Source: [Clostridium] citroniae WAL-17108 (GTDB lineage Bacteria; Bacillota; Clostridia; Lachnospirales; Lachnospiraceae). From it: a DNA stretch of 64,000 nt. How positions within the stretch are numbered: position 1 is the first letter of the stretch; every line of letters begins with the position of its first letter. The notes under the pieces were generated by a model. That model did not search any database, was not told the DNA's origin, and saw only the letters and a list, made by a program, of their open reading frames with translations. Positions 53,363-62,153 of this stretch are shown here, piece after piece. The stretch is from NCBI RefSeq assembly GCF_000233455.1, contig NZ_JH376420.1:160582-224581 (forward strand), read 5' to 3'. A program made the position numbers and the translations under genes.

Positions 53363-55051
53363 CTACTGCCCCGGCGCTGCCAATTCCGGAGCAAAAGAGC
53401 CCTGGTTTTTCCCTCCCGGCGTTTCTGCAGCCGGCCCGCCTTCGGCCGGTCCGTCTGTGCCTGGTCCATTTCCGCCGGACCCATGCTCCGCCTGCCCTGC
53501 GCCATCCTGCAGGTTGTGAACTTTCTGGCCTGCGGTTCCCTGATCCTGGCTTTCCTGCCCCCTGGTCCCCTGGTCCTGGCTCACACTCCCCTGGACGGAC
53601 TCCGGTGTATTCCCGTCTGAATGTTCCTGGCCCGCGTCTGAATGTTCCTGACCCGTACCTGTCTGTTCCTGACCCGTACCTGTCTGTTCCTGATCCATAC
53701 CTGTCTGTTCCTGGTTCGCGCCCGGCTGGGCAGCCGAGTTTCGCTGGATCCTGGCCGGTTTGGCCTTATAGGTGCTGGTATGCAGTGCTGTCTCCTCCAC
53801 AACCTTTCCGTTTTCCTTTAACTGGCGGTAGGTCTTCCAGACAGAACCCGGCTGGGCCTGTTCAATGACCTTTTCTTCTCCATATGCCAGCTCAGGATTC
53901 TCCTCATAGATTGGTTCCGGCGGCTCTACGTCCCTGACCTTTTCGGACCGGAGTGAGACATCCTTTCCGTTCTCCAGCACCGGAAGTCCCACAATGGAAA
54001 GCTTCAGCTGGTTGCCGCTAAAGGAGGCCCTGAGTCCCACAGAGGCATCCCCTGTGTTCACAAACCGCAGATCCGGTCCCGCATAGCCGTCAAAACTGAC
54101 CATGGCATCCTGCCCCTTTTCAATATAGCTGGGGGCAAAACTGTGAAAATTCCGTTCCGTTGTCTTAAATCCCGAATTAATGATGGCATGGTACAGTGTG
54201 GTGGAAACCTGGCAGACGCCTCCGCCCGGTTCCTCGATCAGCACGCCGTTCCTGTACGCGCCTGCGGGCTGGTACCCCTTGTCACTGGTCCGGTTGCCGG
54301 TGGTCATGTTAAATGAAAACTCCTGTCCGGGTTTCAGTATCATCCCGTCAATGGCCTCGGCCGCCAGGCGTATATTCTGGTTCCTGTTCTTATTGTTTGT
54401 GGTGGTTGTGGCAAATGTGCCGATCACCTTGTACTGCTCCTTGGCCTGCGCCCGTGTCCTTTTTGGGGCAACTGTCTGAAAGACCGCCTGGACCTGGGTC
54501 TGCAAAAGGGGTCCCTCCACGGCTTTCATCAGGTCCCTGACCAGCTGGTCCTGGTCCAGGGCACGGCCGTTTGATTCTTCCGAATACCCGTAGGAACCCG
54601 TTGTCTTGTCAAATGATTCCATCTGTGAATCCACCGGCTGACGGTCCCATTTTTCTGCAATCTCAGCTGCCTTTTTTGTAAGCTCAGCCTTTATGGCATG
54701 GGTATCCGGATCCTCTGCCCATTGGGCGGGGACTTCTATTTCCACCACGTCCTTTACATCCACTACCTGAATGCTCCGGGATTCCCTTTTCGTTTGTTCC
54801 TGGTCCTCACGGCCTTCCTTTTTGGACTGCGGGGCCGGACCGGCCGTATCAGGGCTTTCTGCATCAGGACTGGAGCCGGAGGTTTCCAGGCTTACCTGGA
54901 CGCCCTCTGCCTCATGCCCCCTGACCGACCTGAGTTCCATCACGCCGTATATCACGGCGGCAGCTGCCAGAGCTGACAATAACCATATCCTGCCCCACAT
55001 ATATCCATTTTTTCTGTAATGGTATCTCCTTCTGGCCCTGCCTTTTCTCAT
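53363..55051 (-). CDS. VanW-family protein with G5 domain and repeat tail
   Basis: This is a 562-residue exported protein of unknown biochemical role. A basic head and one helix near 20-40 anchor it. A PG_binding_4-like region (about 95-215) precedes the VanW core with GGGVCQVSTTLYHAI and its single conserved cysteine. A G5-like domain (PIYEENPELAYGEEKV to about residue 420) follows, then a 135-residue low-complexity Gln/Gly/Glu tail that contains five tandem heptapeptides. It starts four bases after the CcdA-thioredoxin gene, so it belongs to the same operon. VanW is named for a van-cluster gene of unknown function; resistance is not implied. Confidence 0.9.
   Translation of the reverse strand: MRKGRARRRYHYRKNGYMWGRIWLLSALAAAAVIYGVMELRSVRGHEAEGVQVSLETSGSSPDAESPDTAGPAPQSKKEGREDQEQTKRESRSIQVVDVKDVVEIEVPAQWAEDPDTHAIKAELTKKAAEIAEKWDRQPVDSQMESFDKTTGSYGYSEESNGRALDQDQLVRDLMKAVEGPLLQTQVQAVFQTVAPKRTRAQAKEQYKVIGTFATTTTNNKNRNQNIRLAAEAIDGMILKPGQEFSFNMTTGNRTSDKGYQPAGAYRNGVLIEEPGGGVCQVSTTLYHAIINSGFKTTERNFHSFAPSYIEKGQDAMVSFDGYAGPDLRFVNTGDASVGLRASFSGNQLKLSIVGLPVLENGKDVSLRSEKVRDVEPPEPIYEENPELAYGEEKVIEQAQPGSVWKTYRQLKENGKVVEETALHTSTYKAKPARIQRNSAAQPGANQEQTGMDQEQTGTGQEQTGTGQEHSDAGQEHSDGNTPESVQGSVSQDQGTRGQESQDQGTAGQKVHNLQDGAGQAEHGSGGNGPGTDGPAEGGPAAETPGGKNQGSFAPELAAPGQ
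53618..53722 (-). repeat. Five-copy 21-bp tandem repeat in the VanW gene
   Basis: Units of 21 bases at 53618, 53639, 53660, 53681 and 53702 share the core TGTTCCTG on the plus strand. The repeat is in frame and encodes heptapeptides of the QEQTGTG / QEHSDAG type near the C-terminus. Such repeats expand and contract easily. Confidence 0.9.
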
Positions 55052-55055
55052 TGTT

Positions 55056-56477
55056 CTATCTCCGCTTTCCTTCCATTGTCTGTTTAATGATATTTTCCAT
55101 CATATCTTCATTCAGCTGCCCGCTGGCATATCCGAATACATTTCCATCCCTGTCGATCATGAACGTGGTGGGGTAGGAAAACACGCCGTAGGACATGAAC
55201 ACATCACCTGTGGTATCCATAAGCACAGGATAGGTATATCCGTTCTCATCCAGGAATTCCTTGATTCCTTCTTCTGATTTCTCGCCGCCTATATTAGGAC
55301 TGGCCACGCCCAGGATAATAAGGGCGTCATCGCCTTCCGTATCATATGTCTCGTACAGTTTCTGGATATCAGGCATCTCGGCCCTGCAGGGAGGACACCA
55401 TGTGGCCCAGAAATTCAGGAACACGGTCTTCCCCTTATAATCCGACAATGTATGTGTGTTGCCATACTGGTCCGTAAGGGTAAAATCCACTGCCGGAGGA
55501 TTGGCTGTATCCCCTGGGCTTTCACTTTCCTGTCCAACTGCGTCCGCCTGGCCTTCCGTCTGCGCAGACGGGCCGCCTGACTGGGTTTTGTCACCGCCAT
55601 CCGTGTCCCCGGACTCCTCTGAAGGCTGGCCGGCATCCGCTGCAGGAGCCGCGGGGTCTTCGCCCGGTTCATTTCCCTGCCCTGACGGGCTGCTTTCATT
55701 GCCGTTCTCCCCGGCAGTCTGACCAGCCTCAGTGCCAAAGGGCGCCTGGAACTGGGAAAGATAACCGGTCACTGCATTCATTCTTCCGGTAAACATGAGA
55801 ACACCCATAAATACCATCAGGATCCCGCCGATCTTTACCGTGTATTTCACCACATTCACATGAGTCTTAAAAAATTCCAAAAGGGACGTGGTAAACAGCC
55901 CCACTGCCAGGAACGGCAGCACGAAGCCCAATGTATAGACGCCGATCAGTCCAAAGGCCATTGCCTTGGTGCTGGCCGATGCGGCCATGAGCAGGACGCT
56001 TGCCAGGGCAGGACCTACGCAGGGCGTCCAGGCAAAGCTGAACGTAAATCCCATGATCAGCGCGGTTACCGGGGACATGGCCAGGGTATCCAGCTTAAAG
56101 GGAAGCCTGCGCTCCTTGCCAAGCACCTGGGAGGTGCCGAAAAATCCCAGCTGATAAAACCCAAAGAGCACCACGAGGATCCCACCGATCCTGGCAAACA
56201 TGGTCTGGTTTGTCTTAAAAAAGTTTCCCATTGCCGAGAATCCGAACCCCAGCAGGAAAAACGCAAAGCTTACCCCAACCACAAAGCAGATGGTATGAAG
56301 CATAACCTTTCCCCGCTCATAGTGAATCCGTCCGTCCTCTCCCCGTTTTCCGGTTCCTCCTGACAAATACCCTATGTAAAGGGGCAGCAGGGGCAGCACG
56401 CAGGGCGAGAAAAAGCTGACCAGCCCTTGAAGAAAAACGGTCATAACAGGTACGCTTACATCTAATGAAAATCCCAT
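55056..56477 (-). CDS. CcdA-thioredoxin fusion protein
   Basis: This is a 473-residue transmembrane thiol-redox protein. The N-terminal 235 residues are CcdA-like with six helices and the paired cysteines in FFSPCVLPLLP (C26) and AWTPCVGPALA (about C155), which pass electrons across the membrane. An 80-residue low-complexity acidic linker leads to a TlpA/ResA-type thioredoxin domain with FWATWCPPCRAE (C361, C364) and the cis-proline region YPTTFMID. Joining both in one chain makes a self-contained relay to the outside. It is 36 bases after the flavoprotein gene and four before vanW. Confidence 0.94.
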   Translation of the reverse strand: MGFSLDVSVPVMTVFLQGLVSFFSPCVLPLLPLYIGYLSGGTGKRGEDGRIHYERGKVMLHTICFVVGVSFAFFLLGFGFSAMGNFFKTNQTMFARIGGILVVLFGFYQLGFFGTSQVLGKERRLPFKLDTLAMSPVTALIMGFTFSFAWTPCVGPALASVLLMAASASTKAMAFGLIGVYTLGFVLPFLAVGLFTTSLLEFFKTHVNVVKYTVKIGGILMVFMGVLMFTGRMNAVTGYLSQFQAPFGTEAGQTAGENGNESSPSGQGNEPGEDPAAPAADAGQPSEESGDTDGGDKTQSGGPSAQTEGQADAVGQESESPGDTANPPAVDFTLTDQYGNTHTLSDYKGKTVFLNFWATWCPPCRAEMPDIQKLYETYDTEGDDALIILGVASPNIGGEKSEEGIKEFLDENGYTYPVLMDTTGDVFMSYGVFSYPTTFMIDRDGNVFGYASGQLNEDMMENIIKQTMEGKRR

Positions 56478-56513
56478 ATAGTACTCTCCTTATTCATTGC
56501 TTATTATATATGA

Positions 56514-57890
56514 TCAGACTGCAAACAGGTCATTAAAAGCCTCGCTCATGGTGGGATGGGTATAGATCGCATCCCGGAGAACGGTGTAGCTTACCTTTGC
56601 ATCCATGGCCAGTTTTATCATGTTTATCATCTCGTAGGACTCTTCACAGAACAGATGGGCTCCCAGGATCAACCCCGTCTCCTCATCGATCACTGCTTTT
56701 AACAGTCCTGCCGGCTGCTCCAGCACCTGGGCCTTTGGAATGGCTGCCGCCGCAAGCCTGGCTGTCTTTACCCTATACCCGGCCTTTACGGCCTCCTTCT
56801 CACTGAGTCCCACCCTTGAAAACGGCGGATCCAGGAACACGCTGTAAGGGACAGCCCCCCGTTTTTTCAGATCATAGCTTCCATCTCCCAGGACAGCGGA
56901 TCTTACGATCCTGAAATCATCCAGTGAAATGTATGTAAACTGGAGTCCTCCCCGCACATCCCCCATTGCATAGATATGGGGCGCTGTGGTGGCAAGGGTG
57001 TCATCTGTAATGATGCCTCCCCTGGCATCCGTCTTTACACCGGCCGCTTCCAGGTTAAGACCCTTCGTGTTGGGTCTGCGTCCTGTGGCAACCAGGACCG
57101 CATCTGCCTGAAGCCTGCGTTCACCTTCCCTGGTGTCTATGACCACAACGGCCCCGTCTTCCTCCTGCTCCGCTGCCTTTACCTTTACTCCGGCCAGGAC
57201 ACGGATCCCCCTGTTCTCAAGGGAAGCTTTTACCGCTGCAGCGATCTCCTCATCCTCCCTTGGGAGAAAAACATCTCCATCCTGAAGTATGGTCACTTTT
57301 GAGCCAAAATTTGCATAAATGGAAGAAAATTCTACGCCAATATATCCGCCGCCAATGATCACCAGTTTTTCAGGCAGCTCCCTGCGGCTTAGCAGCCCCT
57401 CGCTGGTATAAACATAAGGGTTATCCTTCAGGCCTTCAACGGGAGGGATAAATGCCTGGGATCCCGTATTAATGAATATCATTTCCCCTTCCACCTGGAA
57501 CACATCCTCATTGTGCGCCACCTCCACAATATGCGGGGATACAAACCTTGCATTCCCGTCAATAACCGTAATATTAGGGTTGCTGTCCAGCTTCTGGTAG
57601 TTTTTCCCTCTCAGTCTTCCGGTCAGATCCTCCTTCTGCTCCATGGCCTCCCTGTACGCGGCGGACCTTTCTTCAAATGTTTTCCCGGCTGCTGCGGCCA
57701 GTCCGGCGCGATAGACTAGTGATTTGGTAGGAATACAACCCACATTAATACAGGTCCCCCCATACATCATAGAAGAACGCTCAATCAGGGCAACGGTTTT
57801 GCCGGCCGCCCCCAGGGCCCCGGCCATGGTCTTGCCGCCCTTGCCAAAACCGATTATAACTGCATCATACTTTTTAAGATTCTCCTTCAT
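56514..57890 (-). CDS. RclA-like FAD/NAD(P)-dependent disulfide oxidoreductase
   Basis: This is a 458-residue class I pyridine nucleotide-disulfide oxidoreductase. The FAD motif VIIGFGKGGKTMAGALG, redox cysteines C47 and C52 in GTCINVGCIPTK, the NAD(P) motif IIGGGYIGVEFSS and the C-terminal YTHPTMSEAFNDLF (His/Glu pair) are all intact. The tail is very close in form to that of E. coli RclA, which reduces Cu(II) and protects against reactive chlorine. No lipoyl-complex genes are nearby, so dihydrolipoamide dehydrogenase is less likely. Mercuric reductase is unlikely because the vicinal C-terminal cysteines are missing. Confidence 0.88.
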   Translation of the reverse strand: MKENLKKYDAVIIGFGKGGKTMAGALGAAGKTVALIERSSMMYGGTCINVGCIPTKSLVYRAGLAAAAGKTFEERSAAYREAMEQKEDLTGRLRGKNYQKLDSNPNITVIDGNARFVSPHIVEVAHNEDVFQVEGEMIFINTGSQAFIPPVEGLKDNPYVYTSEGLLSRRELPEKLVIIGGGYIGVEFSSIYANFGSKVTILQDGDVFLPREDEEIAAAVKASLENRGIRVLAGVKVKAAEQEEDGAVVVIDTREGERRLQADAVLVATGRRPNTKGLNLEAAGVKTDARGGIITDDTLATTAPHIYAMGDVRGGLQFTYISLDDFRIVRSAVLGDGSYDLKKRGAVPYSVFLDPPFSRVGLSEKEAVKAGYRVKTARLAAAAIPKAQVLEQPAGLLKAVIDEETGLILGAHLFCEESYEMINMIKLAMDAKVSYTVLRDAIYTHPTMSEAFNDLFAV

Positions 57891-57923
57891 GCTGCTTCTC
57901 CTTTTTTATTTGTAATCGAGTTT

Positions 57924-57970
57924 GTTACAGTTCTTACTGTAACTATACATGATACAGTTATATTTGTCAA
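57924..57970 (-). promoter_or_regulatory. Promoter and palindromic operator of the flavoprotein operon
   Basis: On the minus strand TTGACA (57965-57970), 17 bases and TATAGT (57942-57947) form a near-consensus promoter. The perfect repeat GTTACAGT-N4-ACTGTAAC (57924-57943) overlaps the downstream edge of the -10. A further ACAGTTAT half-site lies in the spacer (57954-57961). The layout is typical of a repressed promoter; the regulator is not adjacent. Confidence 0.8.
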
Positions 57971-58019
57971 GCATTATATCAAAATAATTTCACGGGCCGC
58001 TTTCATAAATGGGGCCGCT

Positions 58020-59684
58020 TTATTCAGCGGCCACCTGTACCGGCACCATAAATTCCTGATGCCAATTATAATACACTCCTTTTAACCCCAGCTGGACCTG
58101 GGTATCCCCTTTGCTGTAGCACAGGTTATATCCCAAGGGTTTTTCATGGTTTTCTATCCTCTCCTCATCCTTATACACAGGTTTTGCAAGCACCGGATAG
58201 GGAGCGCGGATATCCTCTTCCATCAGGGCGTACAGTCCGCTAAACTCCTTTCCATCATCATTCATCTCAATCTCAGTTTCCACGTATACAGCAGGCCTTG
58301 TCTCATCCACCCCGTTTATATTTCCGTAATAAACTGGCGAATCTGTCCTGCGGGCGCTGACCACCTTCACAGTACACTCATCCAGGCTGAATGTCTGATC
58401 CACCTCTGTTTTCTCCTCGGGAATGGGAATGGTCAGCCATTGGATCTCCTTTTGATATGCCATATTCACACGGTCAAATTTCAGCCATATCTCCCCGCCT
58501 CCGGCCTCCGGGTCCAACTCATATGTTATGATCTGGCCCTGCTTTCCGTCAGGTATGCCCTGTAACCCCATCTGGGCATTTAGTGAATGATCGAATTCCG
58601 TTTCCCTAAGATGGCCGGTTCCCTTTTGGTCCCCCTTGCAGAAGCTCAGCTCCGCAATAACAGGCTGCATGACGTATCCTTCCTTGGGATAGGTGTAATA
58701 GGCGGCCTGGAAACCGTCCTCCGTCCATTTTCCCGTTGCATAGATCCCCATGCCCTGGTGAAACACCATGCCCGGTATCTCCTCCGCACTGGGATATTCA
58801 TGGGCTTTTACAAAGGAAAATAAGAATCCTTCTGAAAAGCCGGGAATGTGGAGTTCATAGATTCCATCCGGCTCCGGAATGGTAAGCTCCATCTGATCCA
58901 CATAATAGTCCCAGTAGGTGGCGGCATATCCCTTGGTTAGATACTCTTCATATCTGGAGTTTCGCTGGTGCCTTCTTGCTGAAATGGATCCCCCAGGAAC
59001 CCCCGGCCCCTGGATGGAATCTATAAAATGCTCGCCCGGCAGCCCGTTCTTTGTTTTCCTGAATCCCGTTCTCTCCTCAAAGGAGCTCCGCCCGTAGATC
59101 CCCTTCTCATGGTCCAGTTCAAAGTAGCTGTTATCCCATTGAGGATATTTCCCTTCCTCCTGAAGCTTCATGTTTTCCTCTTCTTTTTTCAGGAGTTCCT
59201 CAACCTCGTCCTCCGGTATGACGGTAATGGAATGATCCTCCACCTTTACCCGGTAGATCCATATCCCGTTCTGGTATGCCACTGACTGAAGCCATGCCTT
59301 GGCTCCCTCTGTCTCTATAGGCGGGGGCGGGGACTCCATGGTGTAAACGGGCGGCTGTCCGGGAGCGCAGATTCCAAACCCTTCCGCAAACTGGACGCCC
59401 TGGACCGGTCCGGATGAAGAACCCTCCTCCCTCCCGTCCGGGACGCCTCCCTCTTCCCCGTCCGGATCGCTGCCTTCCGTTCCATCCAAGAAACCGGCAT
59501 CAGTCCCCTCCGATCCCCTGTCCGGGGACACTCTTTCCATGGGGGACCTGCTGCCGCTATGGGACCCGCAGGAAACCAGGAAAGCCGCCAGGACGAACGC
59601 CCACACGCACAGAAACCACGTTCTAAGCATGCTCCTTTTTCCAATGGACCTTTGTTCCCTTACCATCTTTTGTTCATCACTCAT
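58020..59684 (-). CDS. Unrecognised large lipoprotein
   Basis: This is a 554-residue protein with no family I recognise. An unusually long 18-residue cytosolic head precedes the signal helix (LRTWFLCVWAFVLAAFLVSC) with a lipobox cysteine at about residue 39. A Ser/Gly/Asp-rich spacer of about 60 residues leads to a largely beta-strand body containing several Tyr/Trp/Pro clusters. The start at 59684 has a good ACGGAGGATAAAACC site; ATG codons nearer the helix have poor spacing. A GGCCGC/GCGGCC hairpin overlaps the stop. It stands alone between two intergenic regions. Confidence 0.7.
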   Translation of the reverse strand: MSDEQKMVREQRSIGKRSMLRTWFLCVWAFVLAAFLVSCGSHSGSRSPMERVSPDRGSEGTDAGFLDGTEGSDPDGEEGGVPDGREEGSSSGPVQGVQFAEGFGICAPGQPPVYTMESPPPPIETEGAKAWLQSVAYQNGIWIYRVKVEDHSITVIPEDEVEELLKKEEENMKLQEEGKYPQWDNSYFELDHEKGIYGRSSFEERTGFRKTKNGLPGEHFIDSIQGPGVPGGSISARRHQRNSRYEEYLTKGYAATYWDYYVDQMELTIPEPDGIYELHIPGFSEGFLFSFVKAHEYPSAEEIPGMVFHQGMGIYATGKWTEDGFQAAYYTYPKEGYVMQPVIAELSFCKGDQKGTGHLRETEFDHSLNAQMGLQGIPDGKQGQIITYELDPEAGGGEIWLKFDRVNMAYQKEIQWLTIPIPEEKTEVDQTFSLDECTVKVVSARRTDSPVYYGNINGVDETRPAVYVETEIEMNDDGKEFSGLYALMEEDIRAPYPVLAKPVYKDEERIENHEKPLGYNLCYSKGDTQVQLGLKGVYYNWHQEFMVPVQVAAE

Positions 59685-59722
59685 AGGTTTTATCCTCCGT
59701 TTACAGGTTGGTCTCCCCATAC

Positions 59723-59802
59723 CAGAGTGTGTTTGAAAAATGCTTTCCGGCAGACGTGCAGATAACGGGATTGAATTTTCAAACAGCCTCAGGCAGACTC
59801 TG
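59723..59802. repeat. Nested inverted repeats, possible miniature-element relic
   Basis: GTTTGAAAA (59731-59739) is mirrored by TTTTCAAAC (59776-59784), and CAGAGT (59723-59728) by ACTCTG (59797-59802). The span is about 80 bases in the gap between the lipoprotein gene and the DUF362 gene. I see no open frame in it. The rest of 59803-59962 is AT-rich with no feature I can support. Confidence 0.4.
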
Positions 59803-59962
59803 ACTTTATTTTATCAGATAATCCACTTACAGACTTTACATAAACCTTAATTCTACATAAAAATATCCGAACCATATCTGTATCAATGCCGCGCTTCTTT
59901 GAGCTAACCGGCCGATACGGACAGGATTCGGATTTGTAATAGGATTGACCAGGAACAATGGA

Positions 59963-61066
59963 TCAGATCGTGATCAGATTATATTCCCTGTTTCCAAGCC
60001 CCAGCTTGACCGCGTGGTCAATGCAGGTCTCCCAGTTGGTGTCCGGATGGGTGTCTGTGAAATGGTCGTGATGGGTATGTTCCTTCTCCGCCAGGTAACT
60101 CCCGGCAAGCACCGGCTGACGGTTTACCGCATCCGCACAGGCCACATCCAGGGCCACCGGGTCAAAGGACGCAAACATACCCACATTGGGTACAATGGGC
60201 GTGTCATTTTCCCCATGGCAGTCGCAGAACGGGGATACATCCACCACCAGGCTCACATGGAAATTGGGACGGTCCTTTAATACAGCCAGGGAATACTCGG
60301 CAATCTTCATGTTCAGGATGTCATTGGCCTCATCGCCCATAGTGCACACGGCATCCACCGGACATGCGCCGATACAGCGGCCGCAGCCCACACATTTGCC
60401 CGTGTCAATGGACGCCTTGCGGTTTTCAATGGAGATAGCCCCATGGGCACAGTTCTTCTTACATGAGCCGCAGCCAATACATGTTATTGTATGTACATAT
60501 GGCTTTCCTGCATTGTGCATCTCCATCTTGCCGGCCCTGGAACCGCAGCCCATGCCCAGATTCTTTAAGGCACCGCCGAACCCGGTCGCCTCATGGCCCT
60601 TAAAATGGGTCAAGGAGATCACAATATCAGCATCCATGATGGCACGGCCTATTTTGGCCTCCTTTACATAGTCGCCGTCTATGGGAACCAGGGCCTCATC
60701 CGTGCCCTTCAGTCCATCGGCAATGATCACATGACATCCTGTGGTAAAGGGATTATATCCGTTCTCATAAGCAGCGTCCAGATGGTCCAGGGCATTCTTC
60801 CTGCGCCCCACATACAATGTGTTGCAGTCTGTAAGAAATACCCTGCCGTTAGCCGAACGGATCAAATCCACCAGCACTTTTGAATAATTGGGGCGAAGGT
60901 AAGCCAGGTTTCCCGGTTCGCCGAAATGGATCTTTATGGCCGTATACTTATTGCTGAAATCAATATCCATCATACCGGCCTTCTTAACCAGCCTCTCCAG
61001 CTTCTGCAGGAGATTTTCCTGTAATGTGGTTCTCATATTTGTGTAATAGACATTTGAAACTGCCAT
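59963..61066 (-). CDS. DUF362 domain protein with two [4Fe-4S] ferredoxin motifs
   Basis: This is a 367-residue cytosolic protein. The DUF362 core surrounds a ferredoxin insert at about 195-235 with C-x2-C-x2-C-x3-C twice (CIGCGSCKKNC and CVGCGRCIGAC). LTHFKGHEATGFGGALKNLG and DPVALDVACADAVNR are family motifs. Members are suspected electron-transfer or redox-accessory proteins; no reaction is established. I moved the start 17 codons inward to the ATG behind AAAGGAGGATATC. It shows no clear tie to neighbours. Confidence 0.9.
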   Translation of the reverse strand: MAVSNVYYTNMRTTLQENLLQKLERLVKKAGMMDIDFSNKYTAIKIHFGEPGNLAYLRPNYSKVLVDLIRSANGRVFLTDCNTLYVGRRKNALDHLDAAYENGYNPFTTGCHVIIADGLKGTDEALVPIDGDYVKEAKIGRAIMDADIVISLTHFKGHEATGFGGALKNLGMGCGSRAGKMEMHNAGKPYVHTITCIGCGSCKKNCAHGAISIENRKASIDTGKCVGCGRCIGACPVDAVCTMGDEANDILNMKIAEYSLAVLKDRPNFHVSLVVDVSPFCDCHGENDTPIVPNVGMFASFDPVALDVACADAVNRQPVLAGSYLAEKEHTHHDHFTDTHPDTNWETCIDHAVKLGLGNREYNLITI

Positions 61067-61157
61067 GATATCCTCCTTTGGAATCGTTATTGGATTATTA
61101 TACTTCATAGCTTCCATATATTCAAGGGCAAGGCAGAACAGAGTTCAGGGCCAGGAC

Positions 61158-61814
61158 TCAGGATTGTTTCATTTTCTTCCGGTAGATCCAATAGGAATAC
61201 ACACTGGGTATCAGTACCATTGCCATAAACACCACAAAATACAGGGATGCAAGATTAAAAAACCCCATAACGATCATCAGGATCCCTCCCGCGGTCCATA
61301 TATATCCCGCCAGCCTGTGTGTCCGTGTCCAGTTATCCTCATCCGCCAGGGTCCAGGGAAGTTTGATTCCCATGGTATAGTTTTGCCTGCACTTGGGGAG
61401 GTAATTGCCCATTACCACAAACAGGGCGGCGATGGGAACGCTCACCACGGTCCCCACATTCATGGACATGCCCACACCGGACAATATGATGACCAGCTGC
61501 ATCGCCACTGCGAGGAGTACGATAAACCAGCGCATCACCTGTCCCAGTTCCCTGGAATGCCTGATATTCTCCCTCTTGGGGTCAATGACATACATGACAT
61601 TGATAAATATGGTCATCAGCAGCATAAATGCCGGTATGCCGAATGCTGCCATGTTGCGGCTGGAATAACCGTTGATCTGATTATCCGCCCCCCAGTGGGT
61701 GGGCACCTGCTCAGGAAGGCGGCTGTAGAATACAAGGGATATCACAAAAGGTACCAGGGTCAGCCCCCAATAAAGAAAATCCCAAAACGTCAGCTTTCTA
61801 TTGATCTTTCTCAT
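61158..61814 (-). CDS. SdpI-family membrane protein
   Basis: This is a 218-residue protein with about six helices. The N-terminal DUF1648 segment (FYSRLPEQVPTHWGADNQINGYSS) and the C-terminal SdpI region (NYTMGIKLPWTLADEDNW TRTHRLAGY, broken here for length) match the family. B. subtilis SdpI is the immunity protein for the SDP toxin and also a signal receptor. No SdpABC toxin genes are in the window, so this is an orphan pair with the repressor gene, which it overlaps by 17 bases. Confidence 0.92.
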   Translation of the reverse strand: MRKINRKLTFWDFLYWGLTLVPFVISLVFYSRLPEQVPTHWGADNQINGYSSRNMAAFGIPAFMLLMTIFINVMYVIDPKRENIRHSRELGQVMRWFIVLLAVAMQLVIILSGVGMSMNVGTVVSVPIAALFVVMGNYLPKCRQNYTMGIKLPWTLADEDNWTRTHRLAGYIWTAGGILMIVMGFFNLASLYFVVFMAMVLIPSVYSYWIYRKKMKQS

Positions 61815-62082
61815 GATGTTGTTCCTCCATTAATGTCTGAAGCCAGGAAAGCACTTCCTGGAATACGGTGGTGTTCAGCTCGTAGTAAATATATTTTCCT
61901 GATTTGCGGTCCTCAATCAAACCAGCCTGTCTGAGAATGTTCAGGTGATGGGAAATCGTGGCCCCTGTGGTGTCAAAATGTTCCACGATCTGGCCGGCCG
62001 TCATGCTGCCCTGTCTCAGCAGGGACAAAATCTCCCGGCGCGTGGGGTCTGACAAAGCCTTAAAGGTATCGCCAAAGGGCAT
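61798..62082 (-). CDS. SdpR-like ArsR-family autorepressor
   Basis: This is a 94-residue winged-helix repressor. FKALSDPTRREILSLLRQG, FDTTGATISHHLNILRQAGLI and KSGKYIYYELN are the ArsR signature. No metal-binding cysteine box (ELCVC-like) is present, so metal sensing is not supported, while partnering with SdpI is typical of SdpR autorepressors. AAAGGAGGATCAG precedes the ATG. A promoter with a very clear operator lies upstream. Confidence 0.92.
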   Translation of the reverse strand: MPFGDTFKALSDPTRREILSLLRQGSMTAGQIVEHFDTTGATISHHLNILRQAGLIEDRKSGKYIYYELNTTVFQEVLSWLQTLMEEQHHEKDQ

Positions 62083-62153
62083 GATCTGATCCTCCTTTCA
62101 ATTTTGAGGAAATGATGTTAACTTATTCCGGGATCTGTGACACCAAATAAAAA

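Noticed and set aside
53618..53722. CRISPR array
   Set aside because: The 21-bp units are directly adjacent without spacers and encode an in-frame peptide repeat.
53363..55051. Vancomycin resistance determinant
   Set aside because: VanW-family proteins are widespread in clostridia and no vanA/B-type ligase, vanH or vanX is present.
56514..57890. Mercuric reductase or dihydrolipoamide dehydrogenase
   Set aside because: The C-terminal cysteine pair of MerA is missing, there is no lipoyl-enzyme operon, and the C-terminus fits RclA better.
61798..62082. Metal-responsive ArsR/SmtB repressor
   Set aside because: No cysteine metal-binding box is present and the SdpI partner fits the SdpR autorepressor type.
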